A stretch of DNA of 64,000 nt, from assembly GCA_965219935.1 (NCBI GenBank), contig CBDCOU010000003.1:3844001-3908000 (forward strand). Reading direction: 5' to 3'. The notes beneath the pieces are model-generated. The model was not told the DNA's origin, ran no database searches, and saw nothing but the letters and a program-made list of their open reading frames with translations. This DNA is from Bin34 sp965219935 (GTDB lineage Bacteria; Chloroflexota; Anaerolineae; Caldilineales; Caldilineaceae). This document shows, piece after piece, positions 43,313 through 53,476 of this stretch. How positions within the stretch are numbered: the stretch's first letter is position 1; the number at the start of each line of letters is the position of its first letter. A program made the translations under genes and the position numbers.

Positions 43313-44398
43313 ATGACTGACAGGATTCGGTTTGGTCTGATTGGGGCCGGATGGCGTTCCGACTTTTTTCTGCGCATTGCCCGGTTGATGCCGGACCGCT
43401 TCGAAGTGGCTTGCGTACAGGTCCGGAATCCCGCCAAGGGCAAGGCCTACGCCGCGCGTTGGCGCGTACCGGTGGTGGAGACGCTGCCGGAGTTGCTGGC
43501 GGTGGAGGACCTGGAGTTTGTCGTGGTGTCGGTGAGTCAGCCGGCGGCGGCCGCGGTAATCGGCGATGTGGTTGCCGCAGGCATGCCGGTACTGACGGAG
43601 ACGCCGCCTGGGCGCACGCTTGCGGAGTTGGAGGCCTTGACAGCCCTTTCCCAACAAGGCGCCCACATTCAGGTTGCGGAGCAGTACCAGTTCCAACCCA
43701 TGCACGCCGCGCGCATTGCGGTGGCCGCCAGCGGCCTAATCGGAGATGTCACGCAGGTGCAGGTGTCCGCGGCCCATGGCTACCATGGAGTCAGCCTGAT
43801 GCGTCTGATGCTGGGCGCCGGCTTCGCCGACGCGGAAATCCATGCCGTCACGGTGGAATCGCAGCTGCTGGCCGGGCGCGGACGGGTGGGTCCGCCGCCG
43901 CCGGACAGGCTGGATCCCTCCCATCAGACTTTGGCTCTCTTTCGTTTCAGCACGGGACAGACTGGCCTCTTCGACTTCACCGGAGACCAGTACTTCTCCT
44001 GGGTCAGGGCCCCGCGTGTCCTGATCCGGGGCACACGCGGCGAAATCCTGCAGGACACGGTTGCGTGGCTGGCGGATTCCCGGACACCGCTCACACTGCC
44101 GTTGCGGCGCGTGGATGCGGGCCACGGCGGCAATCTGGAGGGGTTTCACCACAAGGGCATCCAGTTGGGGGACGAGTGGGTGTACCACAACCCAACCCTG
44201 CCCGGCCGTCTGGCCGACGACGAGATTGCGGTGGCGGACTGCCTGCTGCGCATGTCGGCCAACGTGCGCAGCGGTGAGCGGTTCTACGACCTTGCCCAAG
44301 GCGCGCAGGACCAGTATTTGAGCCTGTTGATGGACGAGTCGGTGCGGACGGGCCAGCCGGTGCGTTCCAGCCGGCAGGCTTGGGCAATCGAGGCTTGA
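43313..44398 (+). CDS. Gfo/Idh/MocA-family oxidoreductase
   Basis: A protein of 361 residues, ATG at 43313 with AGGAGG about seven bases upstream. The Rossmann segment is IRFGLIGAGWRSDFFLRIA; VLTETPPGRTLAELEAL holds the position normally E-K-P but here reads E-T-P, so the usual catalytic Lys is lacking. AEQYQFQPMHAARI and DYF-type beta-sheet blocks follow. It is probably a sugar-related dehydrogenase or a non-redox member. It is the one plus-strand gene between the two halves of the ribosomal protein cluster. Confidence 0.85.
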   Translation: MTDRIRFGLIGAGWRSDFFLRIARLMPDRFEVACVQVRNPAKGKAYAARWRVPVVETLPELLAVEDLEFVVVSVSQPAAAAVIGDVVAAGMPVLTETPPGRTLAELEALTALSQQGAHIQVAEQYQFQPMHAARIAVAASGLIGDVTQVQVSAAHGYHGVSLMRLMLGAGFADAEIHAVTVESQLLAGRGRVGPPPPDRLDPSHQTLALFRFSTGQTGLFDFTGDQYFSWVRAPRVLIRGTRGEILQDTVAWLADSRTPLTLPLRRVDAGHGGNLEGFHHKGIQLGDEWVYHNPTLPGRLADDEIAVADCLLRMSANVRSGERFYDLAQGAQDQYLSLLMDESVRTGQPVRSSRQAWAIEA

Positions 44399-44451
44399 CG
44401 CCGAGTTTGGATTGGCGTTTGCGGCGGCTTGTTAAACGGTTACGGCTTTCG

Positions 44452-44474
44452 CAGGAGACAGTTGTCTTCTCCTG
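44452..44474. terminator. Possible bidirectional terminator
   Basis: CAGGAGA and TCTCCTG form a seven-base-pair stem around CAGTTGTCT, located between the convergent ends of the oxidoreductase (44398) and the deoxyribosyltransferase-like gene (44481). Short and without a T run. Confidence 0.35.
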
Positions 44475-44480
44475 ATCCCG

Positions 44481-44951
44481 TCAGGGAACCAAATCGCCCT
44501 TCACCCAAGCAACCAGTGCCTTGGAGGGAGATGCCAACTCTTCAATGGAATTGAAGTAATAGTCCTCCCAGCCCTTTTGGGGCAACCCGGTAAACAACAT
44601 CAGGTTAAGCGGGTATTCAATTGAATCGGTGCCAACGCGAAAATCGTCCCGGAACAGGAACGTGGGCTTGCCCAGGGCGATCGCCATGCCCAGTTCCACC
44701 ATGACTCCCTCGTCCGGTGGCCAGCCATTGACAATGGCGACGATGCCGTCGGATTCCCTGACATCGCGAAAATCGGCTTGTCCCACCCGATAAGCCCAGC
44801 CTTCCTGGCCGCGCTCCTCCTGATTGTTGCGGGAGAAAGGCTCCCAAACCTCCAAGCCTATGGCTTCCAGCGCCTGTACTATCTCCGGCAAGAGGCGCTG
44901 TCGTTGCTGTTTCGAGAATCCGTAAGGATTGGCCAAGTACACGGTCTTCAT
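44481..44951 (-). CDS. Nucleoside 2-deoxyribosyltransferase-like protein
   Basis: A protein of 156 residues from ATG 44951. MKTVYLANPYGFS at the start, VRESDGIVAIVNGWPPDEGVMVELGMAIALGKP in the middle and FLFRDDFR match the family that exchanges bases on deoxynucleosides; Glu in GVMVELG is the usual nucleophile. The later segment (VGTDSIEYPLNLMLF) also fits. It ends 82 bases from the convergent Gfo/Idh gene and follows the PhyH gene closely, so the two minus-strand genes may be one transcript. Actual substrate unknown. Confidence 0.85.
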   Translation of the reverse strand: MKTVYLANPYGFSKQQRQRLLPEIVQALEAIGLEVWEPFSRNNQEERGQEGWAYRVGQADFRDVRESDGIVAIVNGWPPDEGVMVELGMAIALGKPTFLFRDDFRVGTDSIEYPLNLMLFTGLPQKGWEDYYFNSIEELASPSKALVAWVKGDLVP

Positions 44952-45023
44952 TAGCTCTCGCTCCCTTGCATTGTTGCTCGCGATTTTCGCGAGCGTGTCC
45001 AGCCAGTTTACAGGGCCCAAACC

Positions 45024-45881
45024 CTACTGATTGGTTTCCTGCTTCGCAGGCTGGGCGTAGCGCACAAACAGGTAGTCCAACGGGCCCTCCGTGAATTGCA
45101 CGTTATGGTCAAGGCGTCCATCCTGGGGGAATTCCACTTGGCAGCCGCTGTCAAACCATAATCGGTCCGGTCGGGCCAGCCAATGGATGTTGTACACCAT
45201 CGCGATCATGTGTCGGATTTGATTCGACGGGTTGGGCATGCCCCTGTGCCAAAGACGGGCGTCGCGTATGACCAAGCTGCCCTTGGCCGTATTGGCCCTG
45301 ACCGGCGGAACCTCAGTCCGTCTTTGGGCTTCGGTCTCAGGGTCCACGCGACGTTCGCCGCCGAGGGACAGAAGATGGGTGCCGGGCCACAACTCCGTGC
45401 TGCCATTGTCTTCGGTGACATCCACCAGGGACACATTGACGATGAGGGAAGCCGGGGGATGCGCGGTCCGGAGTTTGGGCCATAGGGGCTCCGCGTCCGC
45501 GTGCAGCGGTTGCATAGGGCTTCCGGGGCAGTTCGTATTGCCATTGTAGAACCGGTTGTACATGCCGTCGCCCAGGATGCTGTGAGTCACCTGGATGGCA
45601 AACGGGTTTGCCACGATGTCCCGGAAGACAAACGGGGCCAACGGAGGCGGTGCCTGTTGCAGGTGCCCGGGTAGGCGTCCGGCACCGCCCCATTGCTCCG
45701 CTGCGATCAAGCGCTGGGAATCGGCCGTCATGCGCGGCAACAAGCGGTCCAAGTGATCATGGTCGATCACATCCCGCAGGATGACATATCCGTCCCGCAG
45801 GACGGCTTGCACGGCTTGTTGCAAATTGGCCGCGGAAAGTTGCTGGGCGGATCGCTCGGATAAAGAAGCTGCGATCTCCAC
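45024..45881 (-). CDS. Phytanoyl-CoA dioxygenase (PhyH) family protein
   Basis: A protein of 285 residues. LRDGYVILRDVIDHDHLDRLL opens the fold; PLHADAEPLW carries the H-x-D iron ligands; NVSLVDVTEDNGSTELWPGTHLL follows; RDARLWHRGMPNPS has the distal His and the 2-oxoglutarate Arg region. The family is Fe(II)/2-oxoglutarate dependent. It lies between rplA and the deoxyribosyltransferase-like gene, inside what is normally an unbroken ribosomal protein cluster. Substrate unknown. Confidence 0.85.
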   Translation of the reverse strand: MEIAASLSERSAQQLSAANLQQAVQAVLRDGYVILRDVIDHDHLDRLLPRMTADSQRLIAAEQWGGAGRLPGHLQQAPPPLAPFVFRDIVANPFAIQVTHSILGDGMYNRFYNGNTNCPGSPMQPLHADAEPLWPKLRTAHPPASLIVNVSLVDVTEDNGSTELWPGTHLLSLGGERRVDPETEAQRRTEVPPVRANTAKGSLVIRDARLWHRGMPNPSNQIRHMIAMVYNIHWLARPDRLWFDSGCQVEFPQDGRLDHNVQFTEGPLDYLFVRYAQPAKQETNQ

Positions 45882-46362
45882 GGGCCTGATGCGTTGTTAT
45901 GGCGGAAATGAAATCATACCGGGATCAAAGCATACACGGCCCGCCGCGGCTTGCAAGGTCGTCATCGCAGGCACTGGAAACGGATCCGGCACAGTCGGTC
46001 CAGTCGGACATGCAGACCATTGTCGACGCAGACCATCCTGTCCAGACAATCAAGCAGCCATCCGGTGGGACCGAGCCGGAGCGTCCGACACGCCGCGGCG
46101 AGGATATACGCGGAACAGGGGTTGTTGGTGTCGCCGGAGTGGCTGGTCGGGTTTGCTTCCCGGGTACGCCACGCGGCGCACAACATTTCCGTCCCATGGA
46201 ATGTGGTTCTCAACCTGCCAAATCGGCAGGCCAGAGCCACGGGGAAGGTGCCGGCACGCTTGCCGGCCGACTGGAGCGGGCCATGCCTGCTCCAGCCTGG
46301 TTGCCACGGAATGCGGCTGTCCGGTATTCGGGGTCGGTTGCGCGGACGAACCGCGGGGAAGG
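45882..46362. other. Intergenic region between PhyH gene and rplA
   Basis: About 480 bases with no credible gene. Overlapping frames across it are not like any protein I know. It contains one stable hairpin (46250-46267, annotated) and may include the promoter of the PhyH unit. Confidence 0.45.
46250..46267 (-). terminator. Possible terminator hairpin after rplA
   Basis: GCCGGCA and TGCCGGC form a perfect stem around CGCT, about 95 bases after the rplA stop. On the minus strand it is followed by ACCTTCCCC, not a T run. Confidence 0.3.
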
Positions 46363-47079
46363 CTAGCCGTCCCCCTGCATCTGCATGGCCTGATTGACGT
46401 CGACTGCAACGCCGGGTCCCATCGTCGAGGCCAGGGCCACGCTCTTGATGAAGGTACCCTTGACGGTGGAGGGCTTGGCCCGCACCATGGCGGACATGAT
46501 GGTGGCCATGTTCTCGTGCAGCATGTGGGGTTCGAAACTGGCCTTGCCGATGCCGCAGTGGATGCCGGCGGTGCGGTCCACGCGGTACTCCACGCGGCCC
46601 TTCCGGGTTTCGTCGATGATGGCGCCCAGCTGGTCCGCGTTGACAATCGTGCCGGCCTTGGGACTGGGCATCATGCCCCGCGGGCCCAGGATGCGGCCCA
46701 GGCGGCCCACCACCCGCATCATGTCCGGGGTGGCCAGGACCACGTCGAAGTCGGTCCAGCCCTGCTGGATGCGCGCAGCCAATTCCTCGCCGCCCACCTC
46801 GTCGGCACCGGCTGCCTCGGCCACCGGAATGCCGTCCGGCCCGGCAAAGACCACGATGCGGACCGTGCGCCCCGTGCCGTGGGGCAGGGTCGTGACGCCG
46901 CGGATCTGCTCTTCGGACTTGCGGGGATCCAGGGAGGTGCTGAGGTGCAGCTCCACCGATTCGTCGAACTTGGCGCTGGCGCGCTCCTTGACGACGCGGA
47001 TGGCCTCTTCGGGGGAATGGGTGGTCTTGCGATCAAGGTCGGCCGCGGCCTTGCGGTAGCGCTTGCTCTTCTTTGCCAT
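46363..47079 (-). CDS. rplA: Ribosomal protein L1
   Basis: A protein of 238 residues, the usual length. Family blocks are SKRYRKAAADLDRKTTHSPEEA at the N-terminus, FDESVELHLSTSLDPRKSEEQ, GTGRTVRIVVFA, GRLGRILGPRGMMPSPKAGT and HCGIGKASFEPHML. L1 binds 23S rRNA near the E site and represses its own operon in many bacteria. It is 46 bases after rplK. In most bacteria rplJ follows directly, which is not the case here. Confidence 0.97.
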   Translation of the reverse strand: MAKKSKRYRKAAADLDRKTTHSPEEAIRVVKERASAKFDESVELHLSTSLDPRKSEEQIRGVTTLPHGTGRTVRIVVFAGPDGIPVAEAAGADEVGGEELAARIQQGWTDFDVVLATPDMMRVVGRLGRILGPRGMMPSPKAGTIVNADQLGAIIDETRKGRVEYRVDRTAGIHCGIGKASFEPHMLHENMATIMSAMVRAKPSTVKGTFIKSVALASTMGPGVAVDVNQAMQMQGDG

Positions 47080-47125
47080 GGGGCATCTCCTGCAGGGATG
47101 GGTTGGGTTCGGGCGGGCGGACCGG

Positions 47126-47551
47126 TCAGTCCTCGACCGTGACGCCCATGCTGCGAGCCGTGCCCTCGATCATGAGCATGGCCGCCTCGACGGTCCGGGC
47201 GTTCAGATCCTTCATCTTGGTTTCGGCAATGCCGCGCACCTGATCCCGCTTGATGACCCCCACCTTTTCCATGTGGGGCACGCTGCTGCCCTTGTCCAAG
47301 CCAATGGCTTTTTTGATTAGGTCGGAGGCCGGCGAGGTTTTGGTGATGAAGCTGAAGGAGCCGTCGGTGAAGATCTGGATCTCGACCGGAATCACCTGGC
47401 CCGCCTGCTGCTGGGTGCGGGCGTTGTACTCCTTGCAGAAGCCCATGATGTTGATGCCGTGGGGGCCGAGCGCGGTGCCCACGGGCGGTGCCGGATTGGC
47501 CTTGCCGGCATCCAGCTGCAGCTTCACGAGCGCCTTGAGTTTCTTTGCCAT
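47126..47551 (-). CDS. rplK: Ribosomal protein L11
   Basis: A protein of 141 residues with KALVKLQLDAGKANPAPPVG at the N-terminus, TALGPHGINIMGFCKEYNART, and the C-terminal rRNA-binding block KKAIGLDKGSSVPHMEKVG. It lies between nusG (46 bases) and rplA (46 bases) in the standard order and belongs to the GTPase-associated centre. Confidence 0.97.
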   Translation of the reverse strand: MAKKLKALVKLQLDAGKANPAPPVGTALGPHGINIMGFCKEYNARTQQQAGQVIPVEIQIFTDGSFSFITKTSPASDLIKKAIGLDKGSSVPHMEKVGVIKRDQVRGIAETKMKDLNARTVEAAMLMIEGTARSMGVTVED

Positions 47552-47597
47552 TGCGTCAGTTCACCTGTGGTTCTGTGGCTGATGGGGGCGGGCCGGA

Positions 47598-48269
47598 TCA
47601 GCCCAGCTGCTCCAAGTGGACAATTTCCACCTCGACCGGGGTGTCCCGGCCGAAGATGCTGACCAGCACGCGGGCCTTGCCCTTGTCAGGCTGCAGCTCG
47701 TCCACCGAGCCGGCAAATTCGGCGAAGGGTCCGCTGGTGATGCGCACGCGTTCGCCCAGCTGGAACCTGACCTTGACCTTGGGCTCCGGCGACTCGATGC
47801 GGGACATGATCTGATCAACCTCGCTGTTGGACAGGGGGGTCGGTTCGTGGCCAATGCCGACAAAGCCGGTCACGCCCGGGGTTTCCCGCACACAAAGCCA
47901 GGCATCCTCGTTCAGTCTCTGTTGCGCGTCCAGTTTCATCTTGACCAGGATGTAGCCCGGAAAGAGCTGCCGTTCCACTTCCTTGGGCTGCTGGTCCCGA
48001 ATCTCGATTTCGGTTTCGGTGGGGACGATGACATCAATGATGAAATCCCGCAGATCGATGAATTCGCCGTCTTCATTCATGACCGGGGTTTGGCGGCGGG
48101 CATCCAGATTGGCCTTGACCTGGTGCTCCTTGCTGGAGTAGCAGTTGACCACGTACCAGCCGGTGGCGGCGGCTTCCTCTTCCAGCAGCAAATCCTCGGC
48201 CGTGTCCAGGTCGTCGAGCCCGTCTTCCTGGGGATCCGGCGGCAGCCCGGCGTCGAAATTGGATTCCAT
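47598..48269 (-). CDS. nusG: Transcription termination/antitermination factor NusG
   Basis: A protein of 223 residues. The N-terminal NGN domain starts near GWYVVNCYSSKEHQVKANL and includes QLFPGYILVKMKL and GVTGFVGIGHEPTPLS; the C-terminal KOW motif is FQLGERVRITSGPFAEFAGSV. About 37 extra residues, strongly acidic, precede the NGN domain. It binds RNA polymerase, and Rho or S10. It is 40 bases after secE. Confidence 0.96.
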   Translation of the reverse strand: MESNFDAGLPPDPQEDGLDDLDTAEDLLLEEEAAATGWYVVNCYSSKEHQVKANLDARRQTPVMNEDGEFIDLRDFIIDVIVPTETEIEIRDQQPKEVERQLFPGYILVKMKLDAQQRLNEDAWLCVRETPGVTGFVGIGHEPTPLSNSEVDQIMSRIESPEPKVKVRFQLGERVRITSGPFAEFAGSVDELQPDKGKARVLVSIFGRDTPVEVEIVHLEQLG

Positions 48270-48309
48270 GGCTTGCTCTGTTCTGTGGCAGGGGAGGGGC
48301 TGGGCCGGC

Positions 48310-48528
48310 CTAGAGCGTGATGATCCAGGTGATCACGTAGCTGAAGGCCAGATCGAGCGCATACAGGCAGCCGGCGGCGGCCAGGGTTACCAACATGACC
48401 ACGGTGGTCAGCCGAATGCCTTCCTCGCGTGTCGGGAAGGTGACCTTGGACAGTTCGGTGCGCACTTCCCGGAAGAAGCGCAGCACGCGGCTGGGCACGC
48501 CGGCGGCGGCGGTGGCGGATCGGGTCAT
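48310..48528 (-). CDS. secE: Protein translocase subunit SecE
   Basis: A protein of 72 residues. RFFREVRTELSKVTFPTREE is the conserved amphipathic helix and the segment TVVMLVTLAAAGCLYALDLAF is the single membrane helix, as in the short SecE form of most bacteria. It sits between tRNA-Trp and nusG, the conserved position. Confidence 0.94.
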   Translation of the reverse strand: MTRSATAAAGVPSRVLRFFREVRTELSKVTFPTREEGIRLTTVVMLVTLAAAGCLYALDLAFSYVITWIITL

Positions 48529-48568
48529 CGGGAGCGTGTTCGGCGTGCTGGGAGACGGGAAGAAAAAA

Positions 48569-48642
48569 CAGGCGCGGCAGGACTTGAACCCGCAACCTTC
48601 GGTTTTGGAGACCGATGCTCTGCCAAATTGAGCTACACGCCT
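48569..48642 (-). tRNA. tRNA-Trp (CCA)
   Basis: On the minus strand AGGCGTG pairs with CGCGCCT (one G-T pair), discriminator G. The anticodon loop CTCCAAA gives CCA, and the T arm is GCGGG-TTCAAGT-CCTGC. It lies between tuf and secE, as in many bacteria. Confidence 0.96.
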
Positions 48643-48649
48643 TGGATGA

Positions 48650-49849
<1,200 letters not shown>

Positions 49850-49926
49850 CTTCCGCTTCCTGCGAGCTGTTCAATACATGCATGTCCGTGCCGGCCGGCC
49901 ACAGCCTGTCGGCACCGGGGCTGGAA

Positions 49927-49999
<73 letters not shown>

Positions 50000-50007
50000 C
50001 TGAGCCA

Positions 50008-50090
50008 TGGGCGAGGGCGGATTCGAACCACCGAAGGCGATCGCCGTCTGATTTACAGTCAGATCCCTTTGTCCACTCGGGCACTCGCCC
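50008..50090 (-). tRNA. tRNA-Tyr (GTA)
   Basis: GGGCGAG pairs with CTCGCCC, discriminator A. The anticodon loop CTGTAAA gives GTA; a long variable arm and the T arm GGTGG-TTCGAAT-CCGCC are present. The gene is eight bases before tRNA-Thr (GGT) in the cluster. Confidence 0.95.
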
Positions 50091-50119
50091 CTGTTTGGCA
50101 TGTAGGCATCCCTGAAGCC

Positions 50120-50197
<78 letters not shown>

Positions 50198-50665
50198 CCG
50201 AACCATGTCCAGGCGCGGCGACGATCCGAAAGCCGGAGCGCCGGTATGCGGACAGTCCGGGACGGACCAGTTTCAGGGACAGCTTTCCTCCTTCCGTGCC
50301 ACAACAGATCGGTCGATCATGATAGTGCAGGCCACGGACAAGTTCAAGATTTTCGCTACACGGATTGGCCTCGAAGCCGGAGCATCCCGTTCGCATGCAT
50401 CGTGCCCGTTGGGGCTGCCGGTTCCCTTACATAAGACGGTGGAGGGGCCATTCACGCTTGTCGGATGGCCGTCGTGGGGTTCGGAAATCCTGGTTCGTTT
50501 CGGCGGACGTGCGCTGGGCAGTCTGTCCGGCGCAGCCGATGCCAACCGAAACCGGGGCGGTCACGGCCAACGGTAATCGGATGGCCCTTGCGGGGTTTGG
50601 CTTGGTTGTAATCCTGCAACTCGGTGTGATGGGATGGACCATCTGCAAACCAACAAGTTGCACCG
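50198..50665. other. Intergenic region between tRNA cluster and AAA-ATPase gene
   Basis: About 470 bases between divergent units. It contains the promoter candidate annotated at 50319-50347; apart from that no feature is recognised. Confidence 0.45.
50319..50347 (-). promoter_or_regulatory. Candidate sigma-70 promoter of the tRNA-tuf cluster
   Basis: On the minus strand TTGAAC and TATCAT are separated by exactly 17 bases, about 120 bases upstream of tRNA-Thr (TGT). Both boxes are close to consensus and the position suits a stable-RNA operon. Confidence 0.5.
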
Positions 50666-52519
50666 ATGGCTACAATTCGGGTCCGCATCGACATGCTTGG
50701 GCTCCAGGTTCCGTCCACCAGGAATTTGGTCCCTGTCGCAATAGCCCATCGAGCCACATCCGTGTATCCGACACACCTGCCCCCCCTGCATACCAGCGAA
50801 GCTTCGTTTGTCAGCATTCGCCGGTCCCAAGGTCTCTACGTGGACAAGACTGGCTACTTGCGCGATTTGCTGTCACTGGGTCCGAAGCCTCTTGACGGGG
50901 GGAGCAGAAGTCTCAGGCACAAGTATCAGTTCCTGGCGCGGCCACGACGCTTTGGCAAGAGTCTGTTGGTCTCCACACTGGCAGCGTGGTTTCAGGGCGC
51001 ACCAATGGTCGGCTGGGGCACCGGTGGTTCCGATCGAAGGGATTGGGGTTCGCATCTGCTTGCCGAATCCAAGTGGTTGTGGGAAGGCTTGGATGGCGAA
51101 GGTTGGCATGGCGCACACGGATGGCATCCGGTGGTCCACCTGACCATGTCCGACCTCATCACAAATGATGCCAACCGGTTGGAGCAGGGCCTGTCCCACC
51201 TGATACGTCGGCTGGCACGTCATTGGAGGGGCCGGGGTGTGCCTTGGGGTGCAGACGGGTTGGCTCCCGAACCGGGTCCCGGTGATATACCCGAGCTGGC
51301 TTTCGCAGACATCCTTGAGGGCTTGCACATGTGTTTCGGCGTTCAGCCTGTGGTCCTGATCGACGAATATGACGCGCCCTTGACACAGTTCATCGGACAG
51401 CCCGAGCACCTTCCTCCTGCGTTGGCGGCCATGCGGAGTTTCTACGGCGTGCTCAAATCCGCCGAGCACCATCTTTACGGAGTGTTTCTGACGGGCATAT
51501 CCCGGTTCGCGCGCGTCAATCTGTTCTCGGCCCTCAACAATCTGGTCGATTGGTCCGAACACGAGGCCTGCGGCGCGTTGTGCGGCTTCTCGGAACAGGA
51601 AGTGGAAGCCTGCCTGGCTCCATACCTGGATTGGTTGGGCGAGGCAACCCCGGCGTTCGCCTGTGGCCAACTGCTGCAAAGGCTGCGGGAACACTACAAC
51701 GGGTACCGGTTCGGGCGTACTCCTGATTTTCCTTCGGTCTACAACCCCTACTCCCTGCTCGAATGCATGCGCCTGCTGGAATCCCCGGCGGAACGTCGTC
51801 AAGCCGAACGGGGTCGTTGGCCGAACCGCTGGTCGGACTCGGGAACCCCGGCGTTCCTGATTGGTCTTGTGCAGCAGGGAAAGGCACACCTGCCGGAGGA
51901 TGTCGAGGAGTGGCCGCATCAAACGTTGAGCAGTTACCGCCTCGACGAACCCGACTACGCGGCGTTGATGGTGCAGACCGGCTACTTCACCTTCAGGGAT
52001 GGCGGGGAGCTACCCCTGCGCCTCGATTTTCCGAACCGGGAAGTGCGCGAAACCTATGCCGAGGACCTGCTCGCCATCTGCCATGCGAACTTCAACACAC
52101 CGACCCTCAGACAGTTGCATGGCGCGCTGGCCGAAGGAGACGAGACACAGTGGCTGGAGACCCTGCATGCCTGTTTCCAACCCATAGCCCACCAGAATCT
52201 TCTGGCTGAGGCTTCCTACCGCGCCGTACTGCAAAGCCTTCTCATCGTGATGGAAATGGACCAGCGGGGCGAAGATTCCAGTTGGGGAGGCGATTCGGAT
52301 TTGGTTGTTCAACTGGCCGAACGCGTGTATGTAATCGAGGTCAAGCTGAACCGCAACATCCAGGCGGCCCGCGATCAAGTCGAGCGGAAGGGCTATGCCA
52401 AACCCTGGTTCAACGGTCCCAGGACCGTGATCGGCATCTACCTGAATTTCCGCCGCGACCCACAGGGGACGGAAGCGACGGACATCGACTGCGAGTGGGA
52501 AATCCTGTACCGGCCGTAG
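50666..52519 (+). CDS. AAA-ATPase-like / PD-(D/E)XK nuclease family protein (copy 2)
   Basis: A protein of 617 residues, paralogous to the product of 16853-18670. It has LYVDKTGYLRDLL, the P-loop-like LARPRRFGKSLL, VVLIDEYDAPL (Walker B), GVFLTGISRFARVNLFSALN, LREHYNGYRF, and near the C-terminus VYVIEVKLNRNIQAA with the E-x-K nuclease pair. Similarity begins near PPLHTSEASFVSIRR, so the first about 38 residues may be spurious; ATG codons at 50666 and 50693 are in frame. It lies between the tRNA-tuf cluster and prmC. Function unknown. Confidence 0.82.
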   Translation: MATIRVRIDMLGLQVPSTRNLVPVAIAHRATSVYPTHLPPLHTSEASFVSIRRSQGLYVDKTGYLRDLLSLGPKPLDGGSRSLRHKYQFLARPRRFGKSLLVSTLAAWFQGAPMVGWGTGGSDRRDWGSHLLAESKWLWEGLDGEGWHGAHGWHPVVHLTMSDLITNDANRLEQGLSHLIRRLARHWRGRGVPWGADGLAPEPGPGDIPELAFADILEGLHMCFGVQPVVLIDEYDAPLTQFIGQPEHLPPALAAMRSFYGVLKSAEHHLYGVFLTGISRFARVNLFSALNNLVDWSEHEACGALCGFSEQEVEACLAPYLDWLGEATPAFACGQLLQRLREHYNGYRFGRTPDFPSVYNPYSLLECMRLLESPAERRQAERGRWPNRWSDSGTPAFLIGLVQQGKAHLPEDVEEWPHQTLSSYRLDEPDYAALMVQTGYFTFRDGGELPLRLDFPNREVRETYAEDLLAICHANFNTPTLRQLHGALAEGDETQWLETLHACFQPIAHQNLLAEASYRAVLQSLLIVMEMDQRGEDSSWGGDSDLVVQLAERVYVIEVKLNRNIQAARDQVERKGYAKPWFNGPRTVIGIYLNFRRDPQGTEATDIDCEWEILYRP

Positions 52520-52600
52520 ACCGCAGGCAGTTCGGGAGGGCGGCAGGGATCGGTCGTGTCCTGGGAGTTCGGCAATTGGCTGCCGACAACCGTACGCGGC

Positions 52601-53476
52601 TTACCTCGCGCGGTGCCCAAGACCGACGGTGCAGCGTTCCAGCCCGGCCAGATCCAATCGGGTTGACACGGCGGTGAAACAGCCCATCCTGCCCATCAGG
52701 CTCCGAATGTCAGGGCCCTGGTCCGGCCCGTGTTCGAGCATGACGGCTCCATTCGGCAGCAGACGGTCCGGCAGGTCCTCCAGCAGACTTCGGATGACAT
52801 CCAGGCCATCCGTACCGGCCAACAGTGCCAGTTCCGGTTCGTGGAGCCGAATCCCGTTGGGAAGATGCGCCCACTCTGAGACCTTCACGTAGGGAAGGTT
52901 GGCCACCACCAGGTCGACAGGCTGCGGCAAGGGGGCCAACAGGTGGCCCGACAGCAACGAGACCCGGCCGGCGGGTCGCAGCCGCGCGCGGTTGGCTTCG
53001 GCAACACACAGGGCTGCCGGGCTGAGGTCCACACCGAACACCGACACCCGGACATGCCTGTGGGCCAGCGCCAAGGCAATGCAGCCGCTGCCGGTCCCGA
53101 TGTCCGCGACGGTGGGCGAGCGTTTGCGGCAGCGGTCGAGCCAGGCGCTGGCGAGTTCGACCAGCAGTTCCGTCTCGGGACGCGGGATCAGGACCCGTTC
53201 GTCGACCTGGAACTCCAGGCCCATGAATTCCCTGGTACCGGTGATGTAGGCGAGGGGTTTGCCCTGCTCCCTTTCCGCCAGGCACCGGTGCCAGTGTTCA
53301 AGCACCGATGGAACCGGATCCGTTGGTGGTCGTGCGTACAGGCCGCTGCGCGTCGTTCCCAGGCAGTGGGCCAGCAGTAGCTCGGCGTCCAGCACCGGAC
53401 TTGGCGAGCCGGACCCGCGCAGGCGTTGCGCGCCTTCCCTAATCAGGTGCGGAAGGTCGGGTGAGTCAGCCGCCAC
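52601..53476 (-). CDS. prmC: Peptide chain release factor N5-glutamine methyltransferase
   Basis: A protein of 291 residues. N-terminal helical domain with VLDAELLLAHCLG and PLAYITGTREFMGLEF, then ERVLIPRPETELLVE and the SAM motif VADIGTGSGCIALALA. The active site usually reads NPPY; here it is NLPY at 193-196, a variant I associate with Chloroflexota and a few other groups. The enzyme methylates the Gln of the GGQ motif in release factors. It overlaps the end of prfA by 11 bases, so the enzyme and its substrate are cotranslated. Confidence 0.93.
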   Translation of the reverse strand: MAADSPDLPHLIREGAQRLRGSGSPSPVLDAELLLAHCLGTTRSGLYARPPTDPVPSVLEHWHRCLAEREQGKPLAYITGTREFMGLEFQVDERVLIPRPETELLVELASAWLDRCRKRSPTVADIGTGSGCIALALAHRHVRVSVFGVDLSPAALCVAEANRARLRPAGRVSLLSGHLLAPLPQPVDLVVANLPYVKVSEWAHLPNGIRLHEPELALLAGTDGLDVIRSLLEDLPDRLLPNGAVMLEHGPDQGPDIRSLMGRMGCFTAVSTRLDLAGLERCTVGLGHRAR

